This document shows positions 1 through 12,317 of a stretch of 64,000 nt of DNA, in pieces. The notes beneath the pieces were generated by a model that saw only the letters and a list, made by a program, of their open reading frames with translations, searched no databases and had not been told where the DNA came from. The stretch spans positions 41,240,690 through 41,304,689 of the forward strand of contig CM034531.1 of assembly GCA_020002185.1 (NCBI GenBank). The letters are read 5' to 3'. The position numbers were made by a program, and so were the translations under genes. The DNA comes from Paraescarpia echinospica (taxonomy: Eukaryota; Annelida; Polychaeta; Sabellida; Siboglinidae). Numbering within the stretch: the stretch's first letter is position 1; every line of letters starts with the position of its first letter.

Positions 1-30
1 ATTTCCAACAAGCAAAAATATAACAGTGTC

Positions 31-216
31 TGTCACGATATTGGTATTTATTATTGGGACATTCTCCGACAGCGACACTGGGCATCGGGGTCACGGGGTC
101 AAGTACGTGTCACGATGGCGCGCAGCGAGTTATTCTGTTTGTATTAATTCAATAAATACTTATAACACTTTCTATGCCATGTACAGTTCTAATCAAAGCA
201 CCACCGCAACATAACA
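31..216 (+). repeat. 5' LTR of Gypsy copy A1
   Basis: This 186-bp direct repeat starts TGTCACGATA and ends CAACATAACA, with the usual TG...CA termini. It contains an AATAAA signal in the stretch TTCAATAAATAC. It is followed directly by TGGTGTCAGTGCG, where a minus-strand primer-binding site is expected. It carries G where the 3' LTRs carry A in the CTGTTT(G/A)TATTAA stretch. Confidence 0.95.
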
Positions 217-234
217 TGGTGTCAGTGCGTATGT
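217..234 (+). promoter_or_regulatory. Putative tRNA primer-binding site of Gypsy copy A1
   Basis: The sequence TGGTGTCAGTGCG starts at the base after the 5' LTR. TGG at this position is the normal start of a retrotransposon primer-binding site, complementary to a tRNA CCA end. I did not identify the tRNA. The same sequence follows the LTRs ending at 4112 and 12184. Confidence 0.6.
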
Positions 235-349
235 ACACGAACCGCTAACGCCCAGTTTGTGACATTATCGCTTGTGGTGAGTGTTCGGAACTGTTTAGTG
301 TTCGCTGGCACTGCTGTACTCTGGCCTACCGTATCTGACAACGTCAACG

Positions 350-3300
350 ATGGCAACGTCGAACATTCCTACGCCAAAACCGTTGAACATCAATGATAAA
401 TCGGCCGCAATTCTGTGGAAGGCTTGGCGTAAAACGTGGAATCGGTTCGAAATTGCGACCGGCATCGACGAGGCGTCAGATAAGAAAAGAGTGTGTACAC
501 TTCTGTCAGTGATTGGCGATGACGCTGTCAAAGTGTATGACGCCATTCAATACGCGGATGGTGAAAGTGAAGACAACTTGGAAGACGTCCTGCGGAAGTT
601 TGAAGGGCACTGCAACCCACGACAAAATACCATATTTGAGAGGTACAAATTTCAATGCCGAAACCAAGAGGCTGGAGAGTCCGGAGCGCAATACATGACA
701 GAGCTACGCCATGCTGCAGACAGCTGCGATTTCGGTGGCATAACGACCAGCCAAATCATTCGGGACAGATTCGTACACGGTTTGCGCGATGCGAAAGTGC
801 GCGAACGCCTACTGCGGGAGAATGCTCTGACTCTCGAACGAGCGTATGAAATGGTGCAAGCTGCTGAAGCAACGGTAGTGCAGACACACGCCATGTCAGG
901 TGATCAGGCAGTGTGCACCGTGCAGGCGCCCAACAGATTCCGCGGACGCGATCAAGGTCATAAAGATAGAGAAGGCAGGGTGGTTTGCAAGAACTGTCCG
1001 TACGACCACGGTCCCAGAAGCTGCCCAGCCTACGGCTAGGAGTGCCGGAAGTGTGGAAAAAAGAATCATTTTCAAAGCAAATGCCACAATAAAAGCATAA
1101 GACAAGTGCAGACGTCAGCATCAGATGATGAGTACAGTGTTGGAACACTAAGAGTGAACAGTGTGGGCATTAGACGTCGGGCGATGATAACACTTGGCTT
1201 GGGTGACGACGGCGTGCCGGTGCCGTTCCAGATAGACAGTGGGGCTGATTGTTGCGTGCTGCCGCGCGATGAGTACGTGAGGGCGACAGGGGACAGATCG
1301 CTGGCGAATCTGAGGCCAGTTAAACTCGTCATTGTAACATACATAGGAGCACGCGAAACCGCTCTCGGCCAATGCAAGCTACTAGTCACTAGGCGAGGCG
1401 TCAAACACCGAATTGTGTTCAACATTCTCCAGGGAAAGTATACGCCAATTCTCAGCTTAGCAGCGTCTGAGGGCATGGGGCTTCTGAAGATACATGACTG
1501 CGACTCTCTTGACTCTGTCTACAGTGTCTGCGCGACCACCGCAGGGCTGACAGCGAACGACGTGCTAGCCGAGTATGCAGACGTCTTCAAGGGCGTAGGC
1601 AGGCTCAAGGACACGTACACTATCCAGATTGACGAGTCTGTGAGGCCTGTAGTGCACGCTCCAAGAAGTGTACCGGTACCACTGCGTGAACAGCTGAGGG
1701 AGAAACTCGACGAGCTGGTGGCCGATGCAATCATAGCACCCGTAACAGAAGCCACCGACTGGGTGTCTAGCATGGTTGTCGTGCAGAAGCCCAATGGGAA
1801 AATCAGGCTGTGTCTAGACCCCAGAGACCTGAACACTGCCATTCGGCGCGAGCATTACCCGATTCCAACCATCGAGGAGGTGAGCACTCGAATGAAACAG
1901 GCACGTTTCTTCACAGTGATGGACGCAAAAAACGGGTTTTGGCAGATTTCGCTAGATGACAAGTCCAGCATGCTAACCTGTTTCAACACGCCATTCGGCA
2001 GATACCGGTGGTTGAGGATGCCGTTTGGCATAAACTCAGCCCCGGAAATTTGGCAGCGCTCAATGAATCAACTGGTGGAAGGCCTGGCCGGCATTGAAGT
2101 AATTCACGATGACTTCCTGATCGTCGGTTGCGGTGCTACTGATGAGCAAGCGGAGGCTGACCACGACCAGAACCTGCGAGCATTCTTGGAGCGGGCTAGA
2201 GAGCGAAACTTACGGTTGAACGCGGGCAAGATGAAGTTGAAGTTGACGGAAGTCCCGTACATCGGACATATTCTGACGCGATCAGGTCTCCGGGTGGACC
2301 CTACGAAGGTCGATGCCATCGTGCGAATGCCGGTTCCGGAAGACGTCAAGGCGGTGCAGCGGCTACTTGGTACTGTCAACTACCTTGCGAAGTTCGTGCC
2401 ACATTTATCAGCGATACTTGAGCCGCTCAGACATCTCGTGAACAAGGAGTTTGAATGGAGTTGGCTACATATCCACGAGCAAGCGTTCAATGAGATGAAG
2501 AGGGCCCTCACACCTACGCCGGTTCTGCAATACTACGATGTGACGAAGGCAGTGTGTATCCAGTGCGATGCATCAGACAGCGGTCTCGGGGCGGGTTTGC
2601 TACAAGATGGACTTCCGGTGGTGTATGCGTCTCGGGCGCTGACGGCGACCGAGAGAAACTACGCCCAAATAGAAAAAGAGCTTCACGCGATCGTGTTCGC
2701 CTGCGAGAGATTTGACCAGTACATATACGGGAGAGAGAATGTGTCTGTGCAGAGTGACCACAAGCCTCTGGAAGCGATCTTCAGAAAGCCTCTCGTAACT
2801 GCACCGAAACGCCTACAGCGCATGATGCTGCGTCTGCAGCGGTACACCTTGGACGTGACGTATACACGTGGGATCGATATGCATATCGCCGACACACTGA
2901 GCAGAGCGTACATTCCCGGCGAGCCGAGTGTCCACGCCGTCAACATCGCAGAGATCGACATGACGAAAGGGTTGTCGGTATCGCCAAGCCGACTGAAAGA
3001 GCTGCAAGCAGCCACCGGTGAGGACCGTGTCCTGCAGAAACTGATCCGGGTGACGGTGGACGGGTGGCCTTCGCAGAAATCGGACACTGATCTGGATCTT
3101 CGAGCGTACTACAGTGTGCGGCACGAACTGACGGTGCAGGATGGTCAGTTGTTCAAAGACTCCAGGATAGTGGTTCCCGCTCGATTGCGCAAGGACATCA
3201 TCTCGTCTATTCACAGATCGCATCAAGGGATACAGGGCTGCATACGTATAGCGAAGGACACCGTCTACTGGCCGTTGATGAACCAGCAAATTGCCGATTA

Positions 3301-3460
3301 CGTCAGTCAATGCAGCGTCTGTAACTCGCACAGGCCAGATCAATGCAAAGAGCCGATGCTGCCTCATGATGTTCCTGGGCGGCCGTGGGCTAAGGTTGGC
3401 GCCGATTTGTTTGAACTGCATGGCCAACACTATTTAGTCCTGGTTGACTACTATTCAACT
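350..3460 (+). pseudogene. gag-pol of Gypsy copy A1, broken by a nonsense codon and truncated in integrase
   Basis: This corresponds to the gag-pol reading frame that is open in copy B (12318-16307). It starts at the same ATG with the same N-terminus. A TAG at 1037-1039 replaces the AAG of copy B and ends the gag part just before the CCHC zinc knuckle. The frame is open again from 1106 through protease (DSGA), reverse transcriptase, RNase H and the HHCC part of integrase. Homology stops near 3460 in the integrase core (after VLVDYYS), where unrelated sequence begins. The enzyme set would have reverse-transcribed and integrated the element; as written this copy cannot make a full polyprotein. 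Confidence 0.9.
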
Positions 3461-3499
3461 ACCTATTCAACTACATGTGCCATGCCAAAGTGCTCGAAC

Positions 3500-3926
3500 A
3501 AAATTCACACATGACACCAACACGGTATTTTCAAGGGCACTCTTTCGGTCGGTAATGGCGGACGAATCCTTAATGTGGTCTTACCCCAAAAGCCCGACCA
3601 TTCGAGAACACTTGTCTAGTACATCCATAGCAGGCCTTATATTTAGATAGAGTGAAAACTGCTACAGAAGGATACTAACGTATTTGTTATTATCCAACAA
3701 GAGTAGATATAACATAAAATTATTGTCGTTCCCTTGTGTTACTGGTCCCGAAAACTCGTTCTTTTAGCCTTTGCTAAGGGGAAATACTAAAAGCCGGAGC
3801 ATTCGGGACCACTTTTTTTAGTCTATGCGGCATATGCCATATATATACTTTATATACTAAACAATGCTAAAATGTAGGATAATGGCGTATTTTGTAATTT
3901 CCAACAAGCAAAAATATAACAGTGTC
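3500..3926. repeat. Flanking hairpin satellite, left of Gypsy copy A2
   Basis: About two degenerate monomers of a roughly 200-bp repeat. Each has a GTCGTTCCCTTGTGT start, a TGGTCCCGAAAACTC arm, the opposite arm CCGACCATTCGGGACCA (here partly mutated), a TA-rich stretch and a TCCAACAAG...ATATAACA end. The same monomers follow the 3' LTRs, which shows the retrotransposon landed inside this satellite. Confidence 0.7.
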
Positions 3927-4112
3927 TGTCACGATATTGGTATTTATTATTGGGACATTCTCCGACAGCGACACTGGGCATCGGGGTCACGGGGTCAAGT
4001 ACGTGTCACGATGGCGCGCAGCGAGTTATTCTGTTTGTATTAATTCAATAAATACTTATAACACTTTCTATGCCATGTACAGTTCTAATCAAAGCACCAC
4101 CGCAACATAACA
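3927..4112 (+). repeat. 5' LTR of the internally deleted Gypsy copy A2
   Basis: A 186-bp LTR essentially identical to 31-216, including the G at the 5'-LTR-specific position. It is preceded by GTGTC and by about 30 bp identical to bases 1-30. The leader sequence follows to about 4230. Confidence 0.92.
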
Positions 4113-4232
4113 TGGTGTCAGTGCGTATGTACACGAACCGCTAACGCCCAGTTTGTGACATTATCGCTTGTGGTGAGTGTTCGGAAGTGTTTAGTGTTCG
4201 CTGGCACTGCTGTACTCTGGCCTACCGTATCT

Positions 4233-5118
4233 GATGAGATTGACGTCAAGTACGCGCGCGAAGTGTGTGATCGACGCGATGAGATCCCAGTTTGCGCGTC
4301 ATGGGTCACCAGAGCTTCTTATGTCGGACAATGGCCCGCAGTTCTCGTGCGGCGAGTTCCAGGAGTTTGCGAAGAAATGGGACATAGAGCATATAACCAG
4401 CAGTCCGAGATATGCCCAGAGTAATGGTCAGGTCGAGAGGGCCGTGGGCACCGTGAAGAACCTCGTCAAAAAGGCAATCGATGATGGCGGCGACATCCAG
4501 TTGGCGCTGTTGAGTTTCCGGAACACCGTCCGTGAAGGTTACAGCGCGTCTCCGGCACAACTGTTATTCGGACGCCGCTGCAGAACACTTCTACCGACCC
4601 AACGCAGGATGCTGAAACCTAAACTCGCCGTCAATGTGTCTCGCGACAGAGCCGCAAACAAAAAGGCGCAGTGTGCACAATACAACCGATCGGCACATTA
4701 CCTGGCGCCGATAGCACTGGGCAGTGCAATTCGGATGAAGTTGCCTGGCGACGAGACATGGACGCTTGGGGAATGCACGAAGCAGCTGTCCCATCGTTCG
4801 TATGCTGTGCTGATCAACGGTCACGTGTACAGGCGCAACCGGCGAGCTCTACGGGTCGTCGACGAAAGGCTGCCGGCGTCGCTACTTGATAGTTCACGCG
4901 CGGCGCCTTCTACACACCGTGAAGAGTCACGTCCGGAAGAGTCGCCCAGTTGGGAAGACTCGGCACCTCCGGACGATTCGCCAACTCATGAAGACGCGTC
5001 GTGTCGTGAAGATGTCGAATTGACGCCTGTCACGCCAGCACGTGTCACCCCATCTCCGACGCGCAGAGAGACACGTGCTCGCAGGCCACCGGCGTATTTA
5101 GCAGACTATCAGCAGTAG
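4233..5118 (+). pseudogene. Integrase C-terminal half of Gypsy copy A2
   Basis: An open frame with no gag-pol upstream of it. It includes the last two catalytic residues of the integrase triad (D in SDNGPQF and E in NGQVERA), then a basic region and an acidic, Glu/Ser/Pro-rich tail ending in YLADYQQ. The leader joins it directly: the leader ends ...TATCTGA and integrase continues TGAGATTGACG. CTGA is shared by both parent sequences, a microhomology deletion junction. The first catalytic Asp and everything upstream are missing, so this is a fragment. Confidence 0.88.
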
Positions 5119-5170
5119 CGCCTGTGTTGTATAGTTCTGTTTTGTTTCGTTCCTATTGTTAAAAGAGGGA

Positions 5171-5356
5171 TGTCACGATATTGGTATTTATTATTGGGAC
5201 ATTCTCCGACAGCGACACTGGGCATCGGGGTCACGGGGTCAAGTACGTGTCACGATGGCGCGCAGCGAGTTATTCTGTTTATATTAATTCAATAAATACT
5301 TATAACACTTTCTATGCCATGTACAGTTCTAATCAAAGCACCACCGCAACATAACA
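5171..5356 (+). repeat. 3' LTR of Gypsy locus A
   Basis: A 186-bp LTR with TG...CA ends. It is preceded by the purine-rich tract AAAAGAGGGA, the likely plus-strand primer, and followed by the target duplication GTGTC. It has A where the 5' LTRs have G, as does the 3' LTR of copy B. Confidence 0.95.
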
Positions 5357-5850
5357 GTGTCGTTCCCTTGTGTCACTGCATAGCCCCGAATAGTCGGGCT
5401 TTTGCTAGGGTGATAGCCAAAAGCCCGACCATTCGGGACCCCTTTTTAGTCCATGCATCATATATATATATATATAGGCATTGTATATACTCTATACTGA
5501 ACAATGCCATAGTAGGATAATGACGTATTTTTTACTTTCTAACAAAAGAAAATATAACATCGTCGTTCCTTAGTGTCACTACATGGTCCCGAAAACTCGG
5601 GTATTTCGCCTTTGCCATGGTGAAATGCTAAAAGTCCGACCATTCGGGACCACTTTTTTAGTCTATACATCATAATTGCCTTGTATCTTTAACTTGTATA
5701 TCATATCGAGCAATGCTACACTATTTAATGACGTATTATTACAATTTTCGTTGTTCCCTATATAATGTTACTGGTCCGGAAAACTCTTTGTTTTGCCTTT
5801 GTTATACTAGGGTGAAAAACGAGCGTTCTTGACCAATGGTCGAGGTCTAC
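5357..5850. repeat. Hairpin satellite, right flank of Gypsy locus A
   Basis: Two and a half monomers with a period of about 200 bp, starting GTGTCGTTCCC and then CGTCGTTCCTT at 5561. The first monomer folds at 5384-5439: CCCGAATAGTCGGGCTTTTG pairs with CAAAAGCCCGACCATTCGGG with one mismatch. Later monomers are increasingly degenerate. A near-identical block is at 16566-17045. Confidence 0.8.
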
Positions 5851-6190
5851 TATATTCTGTGTTTGGATACGCGTTCGACGAAATTATTATTATTTTCATT
5901 AAAAAAATGATGTGTAATTGTCAATTATGAAAATTATGTGACAGGTTTTAATTAATAGTCACGCGAGCGTGTGCGCGTGTTTGTTTACGTATGCATGCGT
6001 ATGTGTGTGTGTGTCATTCGCCCAGTTGCGAAGCAGTCGGCCGGGCCTTCTCGATCGGGGAGTGAAGTCCATTATCTAAAAACTCCGTCATTTTGATGGT
6101 CACAGGTTGACAACATACACATGTATGGACAACGATTGTTCTACGCGTACTGCAGGCCTTTCTGAAATAACTTACTGAAGTAATCAAGAA
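5851..6190. other. Non-coding flank shared by both Gypsy loci
   Basis: No gene was seen. The stretch includes a short GT-rich microsatellite near 6000 and is almost identical to 17046-17406. Identity with the other locus ends after GAAGTAATCAAGAAGTATTA. Confidence 0.7.
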
Positions 6191-9024
6191 GTATTAACAA
6201 GATTTAACAAGATTGCCATCCAGAGAATTAACTCTAGATGGCAGGTGGACAAGGAAGCCCTTTGGCTTATCGAGAGTCCAACCCTTTTATCTACATATAT
6301 CCAGCCCTTCTGAGGTATGTGTCGATTTTATTTTTAAACATATTCACACTACTAGCACCCACACAATCATCAGATAATCTGTTCCATTCATTTACAGTCC
6401 TTTGTGAAAATGAGAACTTTCTCACGTCTAATCTACACTGCTCCTTTACTAATGTAACTTTATGTCCTCTAGTCTTTCTATCTTTCTTAACTGAAAAAAA
6501 CATATTTCTATCAATATTTTCATAACCATTCAATATTTTAAACACTTCTATCTGATCTCCTCTCAATCTCCTGGTCTCAAGTGTTGTTCAACCACATTCT
6601 TTTTGGCGTTTTTCATAACTAAGATCCCTCAGTTTTGGTATCATTTTAGTCGCTCTCCTCTGTACTCTTTCTAGCATATCTATGTCCTTCTTGCGGTATG
6701 GCCTCCACGCTTGTATACAATATTCTAAATGAGGCCTAACTATTGTTTTGTACAGCGGTATTATTAGTTCTTTTTCTTTATATGCTATATTTCGCCTAAT
6801 CAATCCAAGGATTTGATTTCCCTTTGAAGCTGCAATTCCACACTGCTCTGAAACCTTCATGTCAGCCCTAATTGTCAGCCCTAAGTCTTTTTCTTTTACA
6901 GTAGTACTTAGTACAGTTCCCCCCCCATTGTATATTCTACATATTCGTTCCCATGTCCTGTGTGAAGGCATTTACATTTCCCAAAATTGAACAACATTTG
7001 CCGCTTTTCAGACCATTTGATCAACCTGTCAAGATCATCTTGTAAATGCTGTCTATCCCCATCACTTTTAATCCTTCTAAACACTTTTGTATCATCTGCA
7101 AATTTCAACACCTTGCTAGCTATATCATCGTCAAATCGTTTATATATATTAAGAATAATATAGGTCCCAGTACTGATCCCTGTGGAACCCCACTCAAAAC
7201 CGATTTCCAGTTTGAAGCCTCCCCATCAACTACTACACGTTGTCTTCTGTCATTCAGCCATTTTTCTATCCAGTTTATTATACCATTTCCTATGCCATGG
7301 GCCTTTGGCTTAAGGAGTAATCTTTGATGTGGTACTTTGTCGAAAGCTTTTTGAAAATCTAAATAGATGATATCTACTGGTGATCCCTCATCTACCCACC
7401 TAGTGATGTCTTCCAAAAAACATAACATATTTGTTAGGCATGACCTCGCTTTTAAGAACCCACATGTTGAGGATGGGTTTACATCAGAGGTTATGTTTAA
7501 CAAGAAAATCCACCATGTGATCTTTAATTAGTCTTTCTAATAATTTACAAATCACTGATGTTAAACTAACTGGTCTATAATTATTTGACTTGTTTCTCGA
7601 ACCTTTTTTTTAAATAACGGTATAATGTTTGCTTCTTTCCATTCTAAAGGAACCATTCCCTCTTCTAATGACAAGTTGAAAACTGTTGCAAGCGATATGC
7701 TAATTAATTTTGTTCTACAATTTCCACTAGTAGTTTGGGTGGAATACCATCCACTCCATTTGATTTATTTTCCTTCATAGCCCTAATTTTCTTAGCTACC
7801 ATTTCTGGGGTTACAATTAACTGTCTTAAATAGTCTGATTCTGCCCCCTTGAACTTAGCCTCTGGTACTGGCAGTGAACTAATATCTTCCCTGGTAAACA
7901 CTGAACTAAAGTACTCATTCAGGTCTTCTGCCATTAAGAATCCCTCTGATATTATATTTCCAGCACTATCTTCTAGAGGACCGACCTTATCTAGAACTTT
8001 CTGTTTGCTTCGGACATACGCATAAAAACTCTTGCTGTCATGTTTTATATTACTAGCTAATTGTTGTTCATAGCTTCTCTTTGAATTTCTAATTTCAGCT
8101 ATAGCTTGGTTAAGTGCTTCTTTATAACTGTTGTAGTCTTCATCATTTCCAGTACATCTATATGACTTCCACATCATTTGTTTATACTTAATTTTTCTAA
8201 TGGCTTCTTTCGATAAGTGTTTCTTTTTGGACCGTTTTCCTTGTTTTTTGAAGGGTACAAATTTATCGACTATGCACTTAATTTCACTCTTTAATATATT
8301 CCAGCATTCTGTTGCCGTCTTATTTTTCAGTGTGTTATTCAAGTCTATCTTTGCTAAATATTTCCTCATGTCCTTGTATACCTGCACCTGCCTTCCTTTG
8401 GCTTGGAATTTCTCCTATGCTGCTTTTACTATTCCTTTCTGATTTTGCTTTGATGGTAGGTATCTGGTTGTGATCACTACTCCCAGTGGCTCACATATCT
8501 TGACATTGTCAGCTGAATTCATTCTGCGGGGACAAAACTATGTCTAACACATTCCCACCCCTGGTTGGTTCTAGCACATGTTGAGAAAGGAATGTATCTT
8601 GAACTAAAACTAAAAACTTGTGGTCCTCACTCCCCATACTCTGTAGAGATTTCCATTGTATATGCCCATGGTTAAAGCCCCCCATAATAATACAGTTCCG
8701 TTTGCTTGCTTCCCTTATAGCGTTTTGTATTTTTTCATTCTCTTCTATGCTTATGTTTGGACTTCGATAAACTAACCCAACTGTTAACGTTGAGTTTCCT
8801 GTAACTATGTTACACCAAACAGCTTCTTCGCAATCTGCTTCTCTTTCTAATTTATTTCATAAGCCTGTATAGATTCTTTAATATATAAAATAACTCCACC
8901 TCCCTTTCTTCCTATTCTATCTTTCCTAAACATTACATATCCTGTTAGTCCCAATTCGGCATCTGATATATCAGTGGTGGCCCACGATTCGGTTATACCT
9001 ATTATGTGAGGGTCAATATATTGG
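6191..9024 (-). mobile_element. CR1-type LINE, 5'-truncated and decayed (copy A)
   Basis: Read on the minus strand, this is closely related to the plus-strand LINE at 17407-20625. It starts inside the endonuclease (PHIIGITESWATT, GRKGGGVILYIKESIQ), continues through reverse transcriptase ([36 protein letters not shown]) to the C-terminal thumb/connection (MIPKLRDLSYEKR), and ends with a TTAAATCTTGTT tail at 6191. Several frameshifts and stops split the frame. At the endonuclease end of the reverse transcriptase frame (about 8480) one A is missing relative to the likely ancestor. Family traits: target-primed retrotransposition with an APE-type endonuclease. Confidence 0.9.
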
Positions 9025-9085
9025 TTAGATATGAAGAAAACTAGGTCAGAGCTGTGCCAGATATGCCATACCACAATGATAAACG

Positions 9086-11002
9086 TTTGACAAGTGTGAT
9101 GTGATCAATGGTATCAAAGGCGGCAGACAGATCAAGCAAGGTAAGTGCAGTTACTTTGCCTTTATCAATGTTAGTAGTAGTTGAGTTCGTTTCACTCACC
9201 ATAGATCAAAGGACATCAAAGGAAAGAGATAAGGAATTGCTCAGCCGCATACATTCTGCTCTACTTATAAAAAATACCATTGCTCCTACTAATAAATTTG
9301 TTGTTGTTGTAAACATTGGTAAAACAAAAGCAAAACAAGTCTACTAATAAAAAATATAACATCATTGTGTACTTTTAGGAGAGCAGTCTCAGTAGAATGA
9401 AATTGTTTGTATGCTGATTGGAGCACACTGGATAAACAAGTTGAGCTAATATGATGCCTTAGACGGCTTGCTACGACTTTCTCAAGTATCTTAGAAATAA
9501 AGCTAAGATTAGAAATTGGTCTATAATTTTTGAAATCATCTTTTGGCAGAGAAGTCTTCTTGAGAACAGGATTTACATGTGCGTGTTTAAAATCATCTGG
9601 GAATTTACCCGAACTTAGTGATAAATTTATGATATTCGTTATTGTACCAAGTAAAGAGTCAAGACATGCTTTTAGTAGTATGGTTGGTAATGGATCGAGA
9701 TCACATGACTTATTTGGGGAGGACATTATTATTTTCCTCACTTCATCAACTGTGGCTGGCTCAAACAATACAAGTGGAGAATTTACTTGTGGGGAGTCCA
9801 CATTTACAGTATTTAAAGTGTGACATGGAAAAGCAGAACGTATAAGACTTATTTTACCTTTGAAATGACTAGAAAACGAGTCACACAGAGATTTGACTGA
9901 CACATGACTAGGTAGAGATGGAGGAGGCCGTCTATGTAAAATATGATTTATGCGAGACCATGTTTGTGTAATAATTTGATTTAGCTTTGGCCATTTGTCT
10001 GTTGCAGTAGTGACACTGTTTAGAATATCGTGATCTGTCCAAAGGCGAGCGTGATTTGCGCCATACACGTTCAAGATAGCGCCAGCGCTTTTTAGATTGT
10101 AGAATTTCAGGAGTCATCCATGGAGCATGTGGCTTTTGGGACACATATTTAGATCTCGCAGAGGTGCATGTTTATTAAGTAAATCTTTGAGTACTTGACA
10201 GTACTGTCGACACAGATCTGACAGATGTTCTTTGGGTTTACTGATGAGGTCGGATTTAAGGATGTCTGTCATTAATGCGGCAATGTCAATCTTATGGATC
10301 AGTCGGTAAAACACTTTGTTTTTGGACTCTACGGGAATTCTAGGAACTTTGAGATCAGCAATGACAGTGTGGTGGTCTGATAAACCATCTGAAGCAGTAG
10401 GTGTCTGAATAGTGTTACAATCTGAGCGGGTGATTAAGAGATCGAGCCAGTGGCCATGTATGTGTGTTGAGAAGGTAACATGTTGTTTCATGTCATAGGA
10501 TGCCAGAATGTCATTAAATGTACTTGTTGTTGATGAAGGTGTGTCCAGATGAAGATTAAAATCACCGAGTATATAAAATTCTGAATAAAATAGTTGCCAG
10601 ATTTTCAAGTAGATCCTGGAATTCTTCAAAGAAATGGGCAGGGTGTCCTGGAGGGCGATAAATGCACACAAAATAAGCAGAGAAAGATGAATTGGAAATT
10701 TCGGTACAGATGGCCTCAAAGCTGGAGTAATCAGGGTTTGAATGCAAATTAACTTTGAACTGTTTTGAGACGAGAAATCCAACACCACCACCTCGCCCAA
10801 CTGAACGTGGGCGATGATGGAAGGTGAAACTGGAAGGAGAAATGTCAGCAAAGCATGCAGCTGTGTCATGTGGTCTGAGCCAGGTCTCAGTGACTGCAAG
10901 GATGTCTATTGTCTTGGAAGTTAATAAATCGGTAAGCGAGGCTGTTTTGTCTCGAATAGATCGAACGTTAGTGGTGGCTACTCGAATATTGCGCCTGATA
11001 GC
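9086..11002 (-). mobile_element. L2/CR1-like LINE, internal fragment running into the assembly gap
   Basis: Minus-strand pieces give an APE-type endonuclease (IRVATTNVRSI, AVTETWLRP, VGRGGGVGFLVS, LGDFNLHLD, SDHHTVIADL) and then reverse transcriptase N-terminal blocks (KNYRPISNLSFISKILEKVV, STETALLKVHND, LDLSAAFDTIDHITLVK). Frameshifts occur near 10600 and 10130. A stretch of about 170 bp at 9180-9350 interrupts the reverse transcriptase. The 5' end is lost in the N run and the 3' end is missing at 9086. It is a different family from the adjacent CR1 copy. Confidence 0.85.
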
Positions 11003-12002
11003 NNNNNNNNNNNNNNNNNNNNNNNNNNNNNNNNNNNNNNNNNNNNNNNNNNNNNNNNNNNNNNNNNNNNNNNNNNNNNNNNNNNNNNNNNNNNNNNNNN
11101 NNNNNNNNNNNNNNNNNNNNNNNNNNNNNNNNNNNNNNNNNNNNNNNNNNNNNNNNNNNNNNNNNNNNNNNNNNNNNNNNNNNNNNNNNNNNNNNNNNNN
11201 NNNNNNNNNNNNNNNNNNNNNNNNNNNNNNNNNNNNNNNNNNNNNNNNNNNNNNNNNNNNNNNNNNNNNNNNNNNNNNNNNNNNNNNNNNNNNNNNNNNN
11301 NNNNNNNNNNNNNNNNNNNNNNNNNNNNNNNNNNNNNNNNNNNNNNNNNNNNNNNNNNNNNNNNNNNNNNNNNNNNNNNNNNNNNNNNNNNNNNNNNNNN
11401 NNNNNNNNNNNNNNNNNNNNNNNNNNNNNNNNNNNNNNNNNNNNNNNNNNNNNNNNNNNNNNNNNNNNNNNNNNNNNNNNNNNNNNNNNNNNNNNNNNNN
11501 NNNNNNNNNNNNNNNNNNNNNNNNNNNNNNNNNNNNNNNNNNNNNNNNNNNNNNNNNNNNNNNNNNNNNNNNNNNNNNNNNNNNNNNNNNNNNNNNNNNN
11601 NNNNNNNNNNNNNNNNNNNNNNNNNNNNNNNNNNNNNNNNNNNNNNNNNNNNNNNNNNNNNNNNNNNNNNNNNNNNNNNNNNNNNNNNNNNNNNNNNNNN
11701 NNNNNNNNNNNNNNNNNNNNNNNNNNNNNNNNNNNNNNNNNNNNNNNNNNNNNNNNNNNNNNNNNNNNNNNNNNNNNNNNNNNNNNNNNNNNNNNNNNNN
11801 NNNNNNNNNNNNNNNNNNNNNNNNNNNNNNNNNNNNNNNNNNNNNNNNNNNNNNNNNNNNNNNNNNNNNNNNNNNNNNNNNNNNNNNNNNNNNNNNNNNN
11901 NNNNNNNNNNNNNNNNNNNNNNNNNNNNNNNNNNNNNNNNNNNNNNNNNNNNNNNNNNNNNNNNNNNNNNNNNNNNNNNNNNNNNNNNNNNNNNNNNNNN
12001 NN
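11003..12002. other. Assembly gap of 1000 N
   Basis: Exactly 1000 unresolved bases, the conventional size for a gap of unknown length. The right side resumes at the fifth base of a Gypsy 5' LTR. Frames translated through it have no meaning. Confidence 0.99.
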
Positions 12003-12184
12003 ACGATATTGGTATTTATTATTGGGACATTCTCCGACAGCGACACTGGGCATCGGGGTCACGGGGTCAAGTACGTGTCACGATGGCGCGCAGCGAGTTA
12101 TTCTGTTTGTATTAATTCAATAAATACTTATAACACTTTCTATGCCATGTACAGTTCTAATCAAAGCACCACCGCAAAATAACA
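11999..12184 (+). repeat. 5' LTR of Gypsy copy B
   Basis: Matches the 186-bp LTR from its fifth base (12003). It has the 5'-LTR-specific G in CTGTTTGTATT. Near the end it reads GCAAAATAACA instead of GCAACATAACA. Confidence 0.9.
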
Positions 12185-12317
12185 TGGTGTCAGTGCGTAT
12201 GTACACGAACCGCTAACGCCCAGTTTGTGACATTATCGCTTGTGGTGAGTGTTCGGAAGTGTTTAGTGTTCGCTGGCACTGCTGTACTCTGGCCTACCGT
12301 ATCTGACAACGTCAACG

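Larger units (their letters stand above)
31..5356 (+). mobile_element. Ty3/Gypsy LTR retrotransposon locus A: a 3'-truncated copy plus an internally deleted copy
   Basis: Two overlapping structures share one locus. The first copy begins with an LTR at 31 and runs through gag and pol to about 3460, where the integrase region stops abruptly. About 440 bp of flank-like satellite follows. The second copy starts with an LTR at 3927, keeps the leader to about 4230, then jumps directly into integrase (4233-5118) and ends with the 3' LTR at 5356. The bases GTGTC precede the LTRs at 31 and 3927 and also follow 5356, giving a 5-bp target duplication. Bases 1-331 are repeated almost exactly at 3897-4232. 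A tandem duplication or two haplotypes joined in assembly would both explain this. Confidence 0.9.

Noticed and set aside
1072..3430. Several minus-strand frames of 90-205 codons inside the Gypsy pol region
   Set aside because: Shadows of the plus-strand polyprotein; the same frames recur in copy B and have no domain content.
10562..12182. Frames of several hundred residues across the N run
   Set aside because: Most codons are unknown bases in an assembly gap.
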